DNA of 64,000 nucleotides from Bythopirellula goksoeyrii (GCF_008065115.1 NZ_CP042913.1:5095257-5159256); one strand, 5' to 3'. Numbered from the stretch's first letter, positions 54,702-64,000 are shown. The notes: generated by a model not told the origin, from the letters alone. Translations and numbers: made by a program.

Positions 54702-55268
54702 ATGCCTGACAAGCAACTTACAGGAAAAACAATTGCTTTTCTTGCCACTGATGGATTTGAACAAGTTGAATTGACCAAGCCGTGGGAGGCCATTAAGGAG
54801 GCAGGAGCTGATGTCGTGTTGGTTTCGCCCAAATCAGGCACCATCCAAGGCATGAATCACGATGAAAAGGCAGACAAATTCACAGTTGATAAGTCGATCG
54901 ACGCTGTGAGCGCTGAGAACTACGATGGCCTCGTGCTTCCTGGCGGGGTTGCCAACCCGGATGCCCTGCGGATGAACGACACGTGCGTCGATTTTGTACG
55001 CGACTTTTTCAAACAAGGTAAACCTGTTGCCGCAATATGCCATGGTCCCTGGACCTTAATCGAAGCAGATGTCGTCAAAGGCCGGAAAGTGACTTCCTGG
55101 CCTAGCCTAAAAACAGATCTCACCAATGCTGGTGCCGACTGGGTGGACGAAGAATACGTATGCGACCAAGGACTCGTGACAAGCCGAAATCCTGACGACC
55201 TACCCGCATTCTGCAAGAAAGCGATTGAAGAGTTTGCCGAAGGGGTCCATGCAGAACAGTCCGCTTGA
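54702..55268 (+). CDS. DJ-1/PfpI family protein (type 1 glutamine amidotransferase fold)
   Basis: This 188-aa protein has the PfpI nucleophile elbow AAICHGPWTL (Cys-His) and a conserved Glu in DGFEQVEL. The fold supports glyoxalase/deglycase or protease activity in the family. AAGGAG precedes the ATG. It shares the sigma-54 operon with the Cys-rich protein. Substrate not predictable; members are often induced by oxidative or carbonyl stress. Confidence 0.9.
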   Translation: MPDKQLTGKTIAFLATDGFEQVELTKPWEAIKEAGADVVLVSPKSGTIQGMNHDEKADKFTVDKSIDAVSAENYDGLVLPGGVANPDALRMNDTCVDFVRDFFKQGKPVAAICHGPWTLIEADVVKGRKVTSWPSLKTDLTNAGADWVDEEYVCDQGLVTSRNPDDLPAFCKKAIEEFAEGVHAEQSA

Positions 55269-55292
55269 CGACCAGGAGAAGGGAGAACCTCT

Positions 55293-55529
55293 ATGCTTGC
55301 TCAATTCAGCATCTGGGCCCTTGATGATCCGCATTTGCGGAATGAAATGGCCACCATACGTCAACTCTTGGAAGATGAAGGTTTTGATTTTGATATGAAA
55401 CGGATGTCTACAACAATTGAAGGGAGTTTTGAACAAATCACTAGTGTTATTGGGCAATGCCATGAGCGGCTTAGCGAATCGCACAAACGACTTCTAGTAA
55501 ACATCACGATCGATGATGATCGTGCATAG
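55293..55529 (+). CDS. MTH1187/YkoF-like thiamine-binding protein
   Basis: This 78-aa protein matches the MTH1187 family: start MLAQFSIWALDDPHLRNEM, mid MSTTIEGSFEQI, and a C-terminal NITIDDDRA. The family binds thiamine or its precursors and is usually about 95-105 aa, so this copy is short. It follows the PfpI gene by 24 bases after GGAGAA. It probably has a ferredoxin-like fold. The biological role is unclear. Confidence 0.75.
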   Translation: MLAQFSIWALDDPHLRNEMATIRQLLEDEGFDFDMKRMSTTIEGSFEQITSVIGQCHERLSESHKRLLVNITIDDDRA

Positions 55530-55569
55530 CTCCAAGAATTCACGTAATTCTTAAATAGGGAAACAGTCT

Positions 55570-55932
55570 ATGACTACTAATTTCGCCACAAATGTTCTTT
55601 CTGCTAGCACGATTTCAGGAGATATTGTGAAGAATCCCAAGGGAGAAGAATTGGGAACGATCAAGGACCTGATGATTGATACTGCCTCGGGACGCGTAGC
55701 CTACGCAGTCCTTTCCTTCGGGGGGTTTCTAGGCATGGGCGACAAGCTCTTTGCCGTGCCATTCAAGGCGCTCGACCTCGACGCTGACGATCAATGCTTC
55801 AGGCTAGCCGTCGAGAAGGAACGGTTGGAGAAAGCTCATGGCTTCGATCCAAACCATTGGCCCGACATGGCCGATCAAACGTGGCAGTCGGAAGTACACG
55901 GGGTTTATGGTGTCGATCCCTATTGGGATTAG
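55570..55932 (+). CDS. PRC-barrel protein
   Basis: This 120-aa soluble protein carries a single PRC barrel (GDIVKNPKGEELGTIKDLMI ... YAVLSFGGFLGMGDKLFAVP). Without a signal peptide it is probably cytoplasmic, unlike the related gene at 47611. It lies 40 bases after the thiamine-binding gene and may be in the same operon. No activity is known. Confidence 0.9.
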   Translation: MTTNFATNVLSASTISGDIVKNPKGEELGTIKDLMIDTASGRVAYAVLSFGGFLGMGDKLFAVPFKALDLDADDQCFRLAVEKERLEKAHGFDPNHWPDMADQTWQSEVHGVYGVDPYWD

Positions 55933-55991
55933 CCTTCAACTAGAACTAGGAACTCTCGTAACATCACGCAAAAAAGAAAGGATACCTTCTC

Positions 55992-56696
55992 ATGAGACTT
56001 TTTCATTATGCACATTTCACTCACTTGGCCGTAATCGTCGGGCAACTATTTTATTCTGTAGCAACGGGCCAGGAGGTGCACACTCAGCAACTTGACAACA
56101 GTGCTTCCACCCAGAATGGTCAGCATTCCCAATTGGAAGTTACTGACTTCTACGCTGGCTCACTGATTCTCATGAACAACGGGATCATCGAGATGAGTGA
56201 GATAGCGGAGAAAGACTCCGATACAGAAGAAGTAGTTCAATTTGCCGAGAACCTTGCCGAAGCTCATCGACAGCTAAATGAGAAAATCAAAGAGTTTGCC
56301 CCTCAAGTGGCACAGATGCTACCAGCTACAGGGAGTGCCACTGGCCCCCACAATACTGGCAACGTGAACCAATCTCAGCCAGCAGCTTTTCCGCTTAAGC
56401 AACTACTGACGATTCAAAAAAAGGCTGCCGACAACTACCAAGTCTCAAGCATCATGATGCTCAACAATTATCAAGGACAGGATTTTGACATGGCATTCCT
56501 GGGGATGCAAATCGGGGCTCACACCTGGAGCCTGGCCGAGTTGAAAGCCTTGGATTCCGTTGGTAACGAACAGTTTCAACAAATAGTCGCCGAGGCAAGA
56601 TCCAAGGTTGAACAACACCTCGCGGAGGCAAAGCGACTATCCAAGAAATTTGAAGACGATCAAAAATTTGCTGGCAAACAGGCACGCCAACAATAA
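55992..56696 (+). CDS. DUF4142-like secreted helical protein
   Basis: This 234-aa protein has a signal-like start (MRLFHYAHFTHLAVIVGQLF). The mature part is helical and ferritin-like, with LILMNNGIIEMSEIAEKDSD and IMMLNNYQGQDFDMAFLGMQ segments of DUF4142. The family is envelope-associated and of unknown function. A ribosome site AAAGGA precedes the ATG and a strong terminator follows. The C-terminus is Lys/Gln rich. Confidence 0.8.
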   Translation: MRLFHYAHFTHLAVIVGQLFYSVATGQEVHTQQLDNSASTQNGQHSQLEVTDFYAGSLILMNNGIIEMSEIAEKDSDTEEVVQFAENLAEAHRQLNEKIKEFAPQVAQMLPATGSATGPHNTGNVNQSQPAAFPLKQLLTIQKKAADNYQVSSIMMLNNYQGQDFDMAFLGMQIGAHTWSLAELKALDSVGNEQFQQIVAEARSKVEQHLAEAKRLSKKFEDDQKFAGKQARQQ

Positions 56697-56740
56697 TCTA
56701 TGCATTCTTGATAGTATTCGAGTAGGTTCGCGAGCATGAG

Positions 56741-56771
56741 GCAACTCCGGCTCTTCAAAAGCCGGAGTTGC
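56741..56771 (+). terminator. Rho-independent terminator after the DUF4142 gene
   Basis: A 12-bp perfect stem (GCAACTCCGGCT/AGCCGGAGTTGC) with a 7-base loop is followed by TTGTGCTACTTT, a weak T tail. Confidence 0.75.
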
Positions 56772-56868
56772 TTGTGCTACTTTAATATCTCTTGCTCTTA
56801 AACTGAATCTTACAATCGAGTTTATTTCTCTTCTTGTGTCCGAGGGAAGAGTTTACATCGCTTACCAG

Positions 56869-57153
56869 CTACTTTGCTTCACGATTTGTATACTCATCAA
56901 GAGCCGCAGCCGAAGAACTAACCAACATTAAACAGGAACCGAGAATAAACATCCACGTAGCAAGTATTTTGAACGAGGGAAAGAGAAACCCCACACTGCC
57001 TACGAAAAACAACATATTCCCGACCAGTCCTACCACTACAAAGAGCCAGGAATACCGTTCAACGAATCTAGAATCTGGAGCATGTCCCTCAATTTTGCTA
57101 CGTGCGGCACGAGACTTCTCTCGTAAGACTTGCTTCGCGTCGGGATTGAGCAT
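56869..57153 (-). CDS. YrhK-like membrane protein
   Basis: I chose the ATG at 57153 (GAAGG upstream), giving a 94-aa protein. It has the YrhK pattern: YSWLFVVVGLVGNMLFFVGSV and ILATWMFILGSCLML, i.e. two helices. A preceding basic stretch (KQVLREKSRAARSKIEG) is cytoplasmic. The family is small and uncharacterised. A longer open frame upstream may include extra N-terminal residues (ATG at 57216). Confidence 0.72.
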   Translation of the reverse strand: MLNPDAKQVLREKSRAARSKIEGHAPDSRFVERYSWLFVVVGLVGNMLFFVGSVGFLFPSFKILATWMFILGSCLMLVSSSAAALDEYTNREAK

Positions 57154-57358
57154 CTTGAGCCTTCGCTTTCGCTCAGAAAGTAAGAATGACGAAGACAACC
57201 GCGTTTGTTGCGTCATCGACCCAAGGCATTGCTCGGGCGTCCCTTCCGATCCTAGAAGATGCGAAAATAGGACCATCAATAGGTTACGACAATCCACAAC
57301 AACCTGACGCACCTGATCTTCGTGCGGTCGTCTTCGTCATAGTATTGATTTCGCAAAG
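57154..57358. other. Intergenic region
   Basis: These 205 bases hold only the leader of the YrhK gene and overlapping frames without support. Confidence 0.4.
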
Positions 57359-57517
57359 TCACTGTTTGTCTCTCGTGCGACCTTCTTTGCTCCGCTGCTT
57401 GTTTACGGTGCGTGCTGCAATTTCTTCGGCCCGGTCTTCTGAACGGCCCCGTTCCTTCTCACTTTCCTTGACATGTTTGTACTGCCTCTCGTCTTTGTCA
57501 CTCCAGGCTTTTGGCAT
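57359..57517 (-). CDS. Small charged protein (plasmid-stabilisation-annotated type)
   Basis: This 52-aa protein (ATG at 57517, GGAGGACA upstream) is almost all charged residues: KDERQYKHVKESEKERG followed by an Arg/Lys-rich end. Highly similar small proteins are often annotated as plasmid stabilisation proteins, but a toxin or antitoxin role is not established. It lies upstream of the hybrid kinase on the opposite strand. Confidence 0.72.
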   Translation of the reverse strand: MPKAWSDKDERQYKHVKESEKERGRSEDRAEEIAARTVNKQRSKEGRTRDKQ

Positions 57518-57749
57518 GATTTGTCCTCCAGGATCCGATTCTTTGGTTTCGTACGAACCGCATTGGTTACTCAATGGTCAACTTGGAACAACTCGACGAA
57601 ATGAGAGACATGTAACACCCAGATGGCAGAAACTTCTTGAAAACAGTCTCTCCTTAGAGTTGAGTGGGTCTACCACTTCGATATTGCTTGTCTGCCAGCT
57701 TAGAATTCGTCACAATATACTCACAGTTACTTTTTTGTGAGCAATCGTC
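57518..57749. promoter_or_regulatory. Divergent region between small charged protein and hybrid kinase
   Basis: These 232 bases must hold the promoters of both genes. I see no sigma-54 element. Confidence 0.35.
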
Positions 57750-60700
57750 ATGCCGAAATATTCTGCCTCCAAGACAACTCCGAATTCGCCTCCACCACTA
57801 GCTCTGGTCGGCATGGGTTCGGCGGCGGGAGGTTTAGAAGCACTTGAGCAATTCTTTGCTGCCATGCCTGGCGATTTGGGTCTTGCAATAGTCATCATTC
57901 AGCATCTGGCCACTGATGGCAGCATCGATCTAGCTGAATTGGTTGGCAGGATCTCTCCACTTCCAGTTCGCCAACTCAACGCAAAGCCGGTGTTGCCTGA
58001 GCCTGATCACGTCTACGTGGCCGGTGAGCAATGCCAGGTTGAACTTGGTAAGGATGGGCTTACTGCGACTGAAATCGAAGATGCCGTCAGCCGTGCCGCA
58101 GTGGTCGATAGTATGTTCCAATCTCTTGCCGACGGCTCTAAAACACCGGTCGTTGGAATTGTACTTTCGGGCGAGGGTAGTGACGGAACGCTGGGACTCA
58201 AAGCTATCAGCGATGCAGGTGGCATGACGATTGCGCAAGATCCGGATACCGCAGCGCATGATGAGATGCCACGCAGTGCTGCACTTACCGCCCATGCGGA
58301 TCATGTTGTACAGCCAAGGCAAATGCCTGCATTGCTGGAAGAGTATGTAAGTCACCTTGTGAAGATGCGACGTGCTGCCGGCGAGCAGACTCAGCGCGAG
58401 GAAATAGAATCCGAACTGCCTCGTATTTGCGACGCGTTGCTTGAAGTGACAGAACATGATTTCCGGCACTACAAAACCAATACTCTGGTGCGTCGTGTTG
58501 CACGAAGAATGCGAGTACTTCGGTTGACAGACGCTACGGGTTACCTCAATCGGTTGCGGGAAGATCGCGAAGAGGTTCGCTCACTTTTTTTTGACCTGCT
58601 TATCAGCGTGACAGCTTTTTTCCGCGACCCTGATACATTCGCCACATTGGCCAATCAAGTTATTCCCAATTTGGTCGAACATTCGAAAAACGATCAATCG
58701 ATTCGCATCTGGGTGCCAGCCTGTGCTACGGGTGAGGAAGCGTACACCCTGGCCATCTTGCTTCGTGAAGCTCTCGACAGCCATGAATCTGAAGTGGAAG
58801 TTCAGATATTCGCCACGGATATCGACCCCCGGGCACTCAATGTTGCCCGCTCGGGAACCTATCCCCTTTCCATTGCTGAACAACTATCAGAACGACGTCT
58901 CAAACGCTTTTTCACTCGAAAGGGCGAACATTTTATACTCACCAAAGAAATCCGGGATATGTGTGTATTCTCGGTGCACAACCTGATCAGTGACCCTCCA
59001 TTCTCTCAAATGGATCTTATCTCCTGCAGAAATCTTTTGATCTACTTGGGGCAACCTTTGCAATTGAAACTGATTCCACTCCTTCACTATTCCTTGCGAC
59101 CGGGAGGCTATCTGCTGCTAGGCTCCTCTGAAAGCCTGAACGAACATACGGAGATTTTTCACCCGATTGACCAACAGCATCGTATTTCGCAACGCAGACC
59201 GGGGCCTGCAAAACCAGGACTTTTCTTTTCATCCAGAGACAACGTCCGTAGATTTTCGACTCGTCCAAGTACATCCAATGACACCGACCTCCATCAAATA
59301 GCACAGCGGATTGTTCTGGACGAATTCGCTCCAAGATATGCAGTAGTCAATGAAGAGGCTCAAATAGTTTCTTCTTCTCCCGGCTTAGAACGCTTTCTCG
59401 AATTCCCTGAGGGATCTTATCAAAACAACATTATTCGTTTAGCGAAACCTGGACTTCGCAGCGGCTTAAGGGCTACTCTGCGAGAAGCTCAAGAATCGCT
59501 GCGCACAATTTCTCGTAGCAATTTGACGCTTCAAGCGGGAGACTCTATCCAGAGGGCGAAAATTGTTGTGCAGCCCATGCCTGAGATAGGAGAACAAACA
59601 GGGCTGTTTATGGTCGTATTTCACGACAATGGTACATTCAGCAGCCCAACGTCATCCGATACCTCGCCCAAAGAAGCGGACTCTGAGCACACCATTACCG
59701 AATTGGAACGCGAACTTGACCAGACCCGCCACGACTTGGAAACTTCTATTCGGGAACTGGTCAACTCCAACGAGGAACTTAAGTCATCGAATGAGGAATT
59801 GATTTCATTCAATGAAGAGCTACACTCGGCGAACGAGGAACTAAAAACCTCAAAAGAAGAAGTGCAAGCCGGAATAGAGGCTTTGGCTCGCTCTCGAAAC
59901 GATCAGGAGAATCTACTTCATGGCACCAAGATAGCTACCATTTTCTTGGATTCGCAGGGGCACGTTCGAAGTTTTACACCATCAATCCAGGATATTTACA
60001 ACCTCAAGGAAGGCGATATTGGTCGCCCCTTGAGTGATATCACCCACACTGCCGTTCAAATGCCCCCCCTACCCTCGGGTGAATCACCTCACGAGAGTGA
60101 ACAGTCACAACGAGATGAGTTTCAAACTAAGAACGATCATTGGTACTTGCGGCGAGTCTTGCCTTATAAGCAAGAGGACCGTCCTGCAGGTCATATCCTT
60201 ACTTTTGTTGACATCTCTGAGCAGAAACGTGCGGAGATTCGGCTGGCTCTCGCGCACGGCATCACGCAGTTGTTGGCAGTCGCAGAATCCATCGAGGATG
60301 TGATACCTGATATTCTCGAAGCGATCCGAAACAATCTGGACTCGGACTTGTGTGCTCTTTGGTTGATCGATACAGATACGGGGTCATTGTTCTGCACCGA
60401 ATTGGCAAGTCGGGACAATACGCCGCGACTCGAGAACTTTATTCAGTCCACACTCAATCTTCGTTTGAAACGTGGTGAGGGTTTGGCTGGACGTGTCTGG
60501 GAGAGCAAAGAAGCTCTTTGGTTCGACATTAATAGTGAAGACCAATGGTTCCACCGTTGTCTTGAAGCGCGCGAGAGTGGCATCTTATCTGGATTGGCCA
60601 TTCCAATACTGTCCGGTAGGCGCTTTCAGGGTGCCATCGAGATTTTTGCCAACCGCGTACTACGTCACGAGCAATCGAAGCTTGACATGCTGCGGGAAAT

Positions 60701-63700
60701 TGGTCATGAGATTGGTCAGTTTATCCTGCGAAACCGAATCGAGGCTCAGTTCCGCGACCAGGAAGCTCGCAAGTCAGCGATTCTGGAAGCTTCTTTGGAC
60801 GCGATTATCACGATGGATTTCCAAGGAAAGATTATCGATTTCAACGTTGCGGCAGAAACCATCTTCGACATCGCCCGTGAGAAGGTCATCGGTCAGCCAC
60901 TAGCAACCGTAGTTATCCCGCCCGAACTGCGGGAGGCCTACCATCAAGGACTTAAACGATATTTAGAAACTGGCGAAACTGCTGTACTTGGAAAACGCAT
61001 CGAGCTCACAGCGCTGCGCAGTGATGACACGCAATTTCCAGTGGAATTGTCGATAAGTGTTTCGCACACTCCGGATGGTGTGCCATTCTTTACGGGGTAC
61101 CTGAGAGACATAACCAAACGCAAACAAGCAGAAGACGCTCTACGAGATTCTGAAGGACGCGCTAGTGCGCTTGTCGCTGCTTCATCGCAAATGGTTTGGA
61201 CTACTAACGCTGAAGGCAAAGTAGTAGAAGACTCCCCAACCTGGCGTGCTTTTACTGGACAGACCTTTGAAGAGTTTCGTGAAGACGGTTGGACTAACAT
61301 ATTGCATCCCGACGAACGCGAACAGGTATTTGCCGCCTGGAAAGCCTGCGCCGAATCCTTGGAGCCTTGGAATTATGAATATCGTGTACGGCATGTTAGT
61401 GGTGAATGGCGTTGGACGGCGGTACGCGGTGTGCCCCAACTGCGGCCCGATGGGAGTGTTCTGCGTTGGGTAGGGATGAATACAGACATCACTGAACAAA
61501 AGCAATTGCAGCTCTCATTAGCTGAGAATGAGCAGCGGCTACTCGAGAACCAGGAAAAATTAGTTTCGATTCTTCAAGAAACGGCAGCTTCCAATGCGAA
61601 ACTTCAGGTCTTATTCGATCAGAGTTTTTACTTCGCAGCCATCCTTGATCTCGAAGGTAACCTTACAGAAATCAATGACACGGCACTCACACTGTGTGGT
61701 TACAAACGTGAAGAAGTCTTAGGGCGTCCGTTTTGGCAAACTCCCTGGTGGTCTGGATCTAGTCATGTGCAAGAAACCATCAAGCGAGCGGTCGAAAGAG
61801 CCATCAAAGGCAACTTTTTTCGCTCGGAACTTCCCTATTGGCTAAGCGATGGTACACAAAGGATTGCCGACTTTGTGCTAACACCTGCTTTGAATGAAGA
61901 CGGTGAAGTGATCTTTATTGTGCCAACGGGCCAGGATATCACGGAGCGTAAACAGGCTGAGCGAGTCGAAAAGCAAAGGACGGAAGTTGAACATTTTCTC
62001 AGTGAAGCATCGACGGTCCTGAGTTCTTCCTTGGACCTCGATGAGACGCTAGCCAAGGTTACGCAGTTGTGTGTTCCTGCGCTATCTGACTGGGCATTCC
62101 TCGACCTGCTTGATGAGACCGGCGAAGTCCGCCGCGTCAAGGTTTCCCACGCTGATCCGACTCTAGACGAGCTGGCAGAGCGAGTTGCCAAATTTCCTGC
62201 GAAGCCTGATGCCTTAGAGCATCCTCCCGCCAAAGGCTTATTTGCTGGAGACGCTTTCGTGATTCCTGATTTCACTGAAGAAATGCTCGAAAAGGCTGCC
62301 CACAATGAGGAGCATAAAAACGTAATTCGCACGGTTGCTCCCAGGTCCTTTCTTGTGGTACCGCTAGTTACCCGAGGGAAGCCCTCCGGAGCGTTGACTC
62401 TGCTAATGACGGATCACTCGGGACGTAGATACGGCGAGAAAGATCTCAAGGTTGCTAAGGAATTGGCACGCCGTGCGGCAACCGCAATTGATAATTCGAA
62501 GCTCTATGAAGCAGGACGCCAAGCAAATATCGCGAAGAGCGAGTTTCTGGCCAACATGAGCCATGAAATCCGCACACCAATGACCGCGATTTTGGGTTAT
62601 GCCGATCTATTGGCTGCTCGGGAGGACGATCGGGAAAAATCAAACTTCCTTCAGGTAATAAAAAGGAACGGGATATTCCTATTGGATATTATCAACGACA
62701 TTCTAGATCTCTCAAAGATTGAAGCAGGCAAACTGGAAGTATCTCGTGAGAAGTTTGCTCCCCAGCAAGTGGTTGCCGATGTACGTTCTACGATGGACGT
62801 CCGAGCTAGAGAAAAGCGACTAGAATTCAAAGTTGAGTACGTCGGAAAATTGCCTGCAAAAATCGAAAGCGATCCCAAGCGGCTCAGGCAAATACTCATT
62901 AATTTGGTTGGGAACGCGATCAAGTTCACTGAGAAAGGAAGCGTGAGGTTGGCCGTTCGGTATTTGGACGACTTGCCAGATCCTCACTTGCGGTTTGACG
63001 TTACTGACACTGGAGTGGGTATCGCGAAAGAGCAGCTTGACTCTCTATTTGAATCCTTCTCACAGGGTGATGCATCCGTAACACGGCGTTTTGGTGGAAC
63101 CGGACTGGGATTAGCGATCAGCCAGCGTCTTGCCCATATGATGGGTGGTGAAATCAATGTCACTAGCACGCTAGGCGAAGGAAGTACCTTTACTTGTACG
63201 ATCCAGACGGGAAATATCCAAACAGAGAGTTTCCACGATACCCCAGCCGAACACAAGGAACTAGAAGAGGTATCACCTCTCGCCAGCCCTCAGCGATTGT
63301 CATGCCGAGTTCTTGTGGTGGATGATCGAAGGGATGTTCGGTTCTTAACTAGGCGTATTTTGACCGATGCGGGTGCTGAAATCGCTCAAGCCGAAGATGG
63401 GCTTCATGCCCTCGAAATGCTTGAGCAATCGACAAGCCAGGGAAAGCCTTGGGACCTGATCCTCTTGGACATGCAAATGCCACGGATGGATGGCTATCAG
63501 GCCGCGGCTCGAATGCGAGAAATTGGATTTGAAGGGCCGATCATTGCTTTGACAGCCGATGCAATGCACGGAGACATGCAGCAGTGCCTCGAAAGTGGAT
63601 GCAACGCTTATTTGAGCAAACCAATCGATACTCAGCAGTTGCTCAATGTAGTCACCCATTTTACAAATCAACAGAATGAGCAAGATGTCGTTTCACCACG

Positions 63701-64000
63701 CGTACTTATTGTGGACGACTCAAAGGATGCTTGCACAGCAACGCAGGAACTCCTCATGATGCGCGGATTTGATGTTGAGACGGCATTCGACGGGGCTTCG
63801 GCACTTAGCGTTGCCGAAAGTTTCGTTCCCCAGGCAATTGTCCTGGATATTTCGCTGCCCGACATGTCAGGCTTCGAAATATTGAGCCGCCTGAAAGAAA
63901 TGCCCCAACTCAGCACGACGAGGTTCTACGCACTAACCGGCGATGGTCGTAGCGATGACCCTCGCCACTGGCAGCAAGCCGGATTTCACCATCATATGAC
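57750..64000 (+). CDS. Giant CheB-CheR-PAS-GAF hybrid histidine kinase with two receivers (partial, runs off window)
   Basis: The frame from the ATG at 57750 is open to the window end (at least 2083 aa). Order: CheB methylesterase domain (S24 in GSAAGG, H52 in IIQHL, D145 in GEGSDGTLG); CheR methyltransferase (VPACATGEEAYTLAILL, about residue 320); a helical coiled-coil with repeated SNEEL units (about 650-725); PAS and GAF domains (about 725-1580); histidine kinase with H1605 in NMSHEIRTPM and an HATPase with DTGVGIAKEQL; REC1 (LDMQMPRMDGYQA); and a REC2 cut off by the edge. Such proteins integrate chemosensory methylation chemistry with a phosphorelay. The HPt at 39479 is a possible partner. 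Confidence 0.95.
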   Translation, partial: MPKYSASKTTPNSPPPLALVGMGSAAGGLEALEQFFAAMPGDLGLAIVIIQHLATDGSIDLAELVGRISPLPVRQLNAKPVLPEPDHVYVAGEQCQVELGKDGLTATEIEDAVSRAAVVDSMFQSLADGSKTPVVGIVLSGEGSDGTLGLKAISDAGGMTIAQDPDTAAHDEMPRSAALTAHADHVVQPRQMPALLEEYVSHLVKMRRAAGEQTQREEIESELPRICDALLEVTEHDFRHYKTNTLVRRVARRMRVLRLTDATGYLNRLREDREEVRSLFFDLLISVTAFFRDPDTFATLANQVIPNLVEHSKNDQSIRIWVPACATGEEAYTLAILLREALDSHESEVEVQIFATDIDPRALNVARSGTYPLSIAEQLSERRLKRFFTRKGEHFILTKEIRDMCVFSVHNLISDPPFSQMDLISCRNLLIYLGQPLQLKLIPLLHYSLRPGGYLLLGSSESLNEHTEIFHPIDQQHRISQRRPGPAKPGLFFSSRDNVRRFSTRPSTSNDTDLHQIAQRIVLDEFAPRYAVVNEEAQIVSSSPGLERFLEFPEGSYQNNIIRLAKPGLRSGLRATLREAQESLRTISRSNLTLQAGDSIQRAKIVVQPMPEIGEQTGLFMVVFHDNGTFSSPTSSDTSPKEADSEHTITELERELDQTRHDLETSIRELVNSNEELKSSNEELISFNEELHSANEELKTSKEEVQAGIEALARSRNDQENLLHGTKIATIFLDSQGHVRSFTPSIQDIYNLKEGDIGRPLSDITHTAVQMPPLPSGESPHESEQSQRDEFQTKNDHWYLRRVLPYKQEDRPAGHILTFVDISEQKRAEIRLALAHGITQLLAVAESIEDVIPDILEAIRNNLDSDLCALWLIDTDTGSLFCTELASRDNTPRLENFIQSTLNLRLKRGEGLAGRVWESKEALWFDINSEDQWFHRCLEARESGILSGLAIPILSGRRFQGAIEIFANRVLRHEQSKLDMLREIGHEIGQFILRNRIEAQFRDQEARKSAILEASLDAIITMDFQGKIIDFNVAAETIFDIAREKVIGQPLATVVIPPELREAYHQGLKRYLETGETAVLGKRIELTALRSDDTQFPVELSISVSHTPDGVPFFTGYLRDITKRKQAEDALRDSEGRASALVAASSQMVWTTNAEGKVVEDSPTWRAFTGQTFEEFREDGWTNILHPDEREQVFAAWKACAESLEPWNYEYRVRHVSGEWRWTAVRGVPQLRPDGSVLRWVGMNTDITEQKQLQLSLAENEQRLLENQEKLVSILQETAASNAKLQVLFDQSFYFAAILDLEGNLTEINDTALTLCGYKREEVLGRPFWQTPWWSGSSHVQETIKRAVERAIKGNFFRSELPYWLSDGTQRIADFVLTPALNEDGEVIFIVPTGQDITERKQAERVEKQRTEVEHFLSEASTVLSSSLDLDETLAKVTQLCVPALSDWAFLDLLDETGEVRRVKVSHADPTLDELAERVAKFPAKPDALEHPPAKGLFAGDAFVIPDFTEEMLEKAAHNEEHKNVIRTVAPRSFLVVPLVTRGKPSGALTLLMTDHSGRRYGEKDLKVAKELARRAATAIDNSKLYEAGRQANIAKSEFLANMSHEIRTPMTAILGYADLLAAREDDREKSNFLQVIKRNGIFLLDIINDILDLSKIEAGKLEVSREKFAPQQVVADVRSTMDVRAREKRLEFKVEYVGKLPAKIESDPKRLRQILINLVGNAIKFTEKGSVRLAVRYLDDLPDPHLRFDVTDTGVGIAKEQLDSLFESFSQGDASVTRRFGGTGLGLAISQRLAHMMGGEINVTSTLGEGSTFTCTIQTGNIQTESFHDTPAEHKELEEVSPLASPQRLSCRVLVVDDRRDVRFLTRRILTDAGAEIAQAEDGLHALEMLEQSTSQGKPWDLILLDMQMPRMDGYQAAARMREIGFEGPIIALTADAMHGDMQQCLESGCNAYLSKPIDTQQLLNVVTHFTNQQNEQDVVSPRVLIVDDSKDACTATQELLMMRGFDVETAFDGASALSVAESFVPQAIVLDISLPDMSGFEILSRLKEMPQLSTTRFYALTGDGRSDDPRHWQQAGFHHHM

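Noticed and set aside
57359-57517. Toxin-antitoxin or plasmid-stability locus
   Set aside because: Only the small charged protein is present, with no partner gene in operon. The common annotation is not evidence of function.

Overview
The window looks like a chromosomal segment of a planctomycete, probably of the Pirellulales/Lacipirellulaceae type. The evidence is four large secreted proteins carrying type I dockerin-like calcium loops (D-x-D-x-D-G-D-V-D-G-R-D-F-L-x-W-Q-R), three of which end in a PEP-CTERM tail. There is also an LEPRxLL-type N-terminus (RVESLEDRRLLS) on a 1378-residue beta-helix protein, together with dispersed stem-loop repeats. No mobile-element genes, CRISPR arrays or rRNA genes were seen. 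One tRNA-Leu(CAA) is present.

Region 1-11 kb: a truncated membrane diguanylate cyclase with tandem GGDEF-type domains; a secreted HExxHxxGxG metalloprotease-like PEP-CTERM protein; a secreted TPR protein; a compact operon of ECF sigma factor, zinc-finger anti-sigma factor and DUF488 protein; a peroxidase-like CMD protein; and the 1378-aa repeat protein.

Region 11-21 kb: an inorganic-carbon uptake operon on the minus strand (small secreted protein, DabA, two DabB/NuoL-like subunits, SulP transporter) follows clpX. It is flanked by two 244-bp direct repeats of the clpX 3' end plus its terminator. The left copy is a 48-codon clpX remnant, so the whole carbon module looks like an insertion at clpX that kept a duplicated terminator.

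Region 21-33 kb: a secreted Ig-like protein; an epimerase/VKOR/SPW-repeat unit; a Balon-like baeRF protein; the tRNA; and two PEP-CTERM dockerin proteins.

Region 33-57 kb is a dense general-stress and envelope island. It holds MscS, DUF2383, DUF1328, AI-2E permeases (2), CsbD (2), a YqjD/YqjE-like tail-anchored cluster, YflT-like, DUF3309, a lipoprotein, YciF, BON, PRC-barrel (2), a di-heme protein, a phosphodiesterase, glutamate dehydrogenase, PfpI, a thiamine-binding protein, DUF4142 and YrhK. An NtrC-type sigma-54 activator (37913..39412, GAFTGA intact), an HPt protein and CsrA lie in the middle. I find ten well-placed sigma-54 -24/-12 elements (YGGCRYR-N4-TTGCW type, all GG-N10-GC) ahead of genes between 24 and 54 kb, including very small genes. 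I propose that this is one sigma-54-driven stress/dormancy regulon; this is the most interesting system in the window.

Region 57.7 kb to the end: a giant CheB-CheR-PAS-GAF-histidine kinase-REC-REC hybrid of at least 2083 residues that runs off the window.
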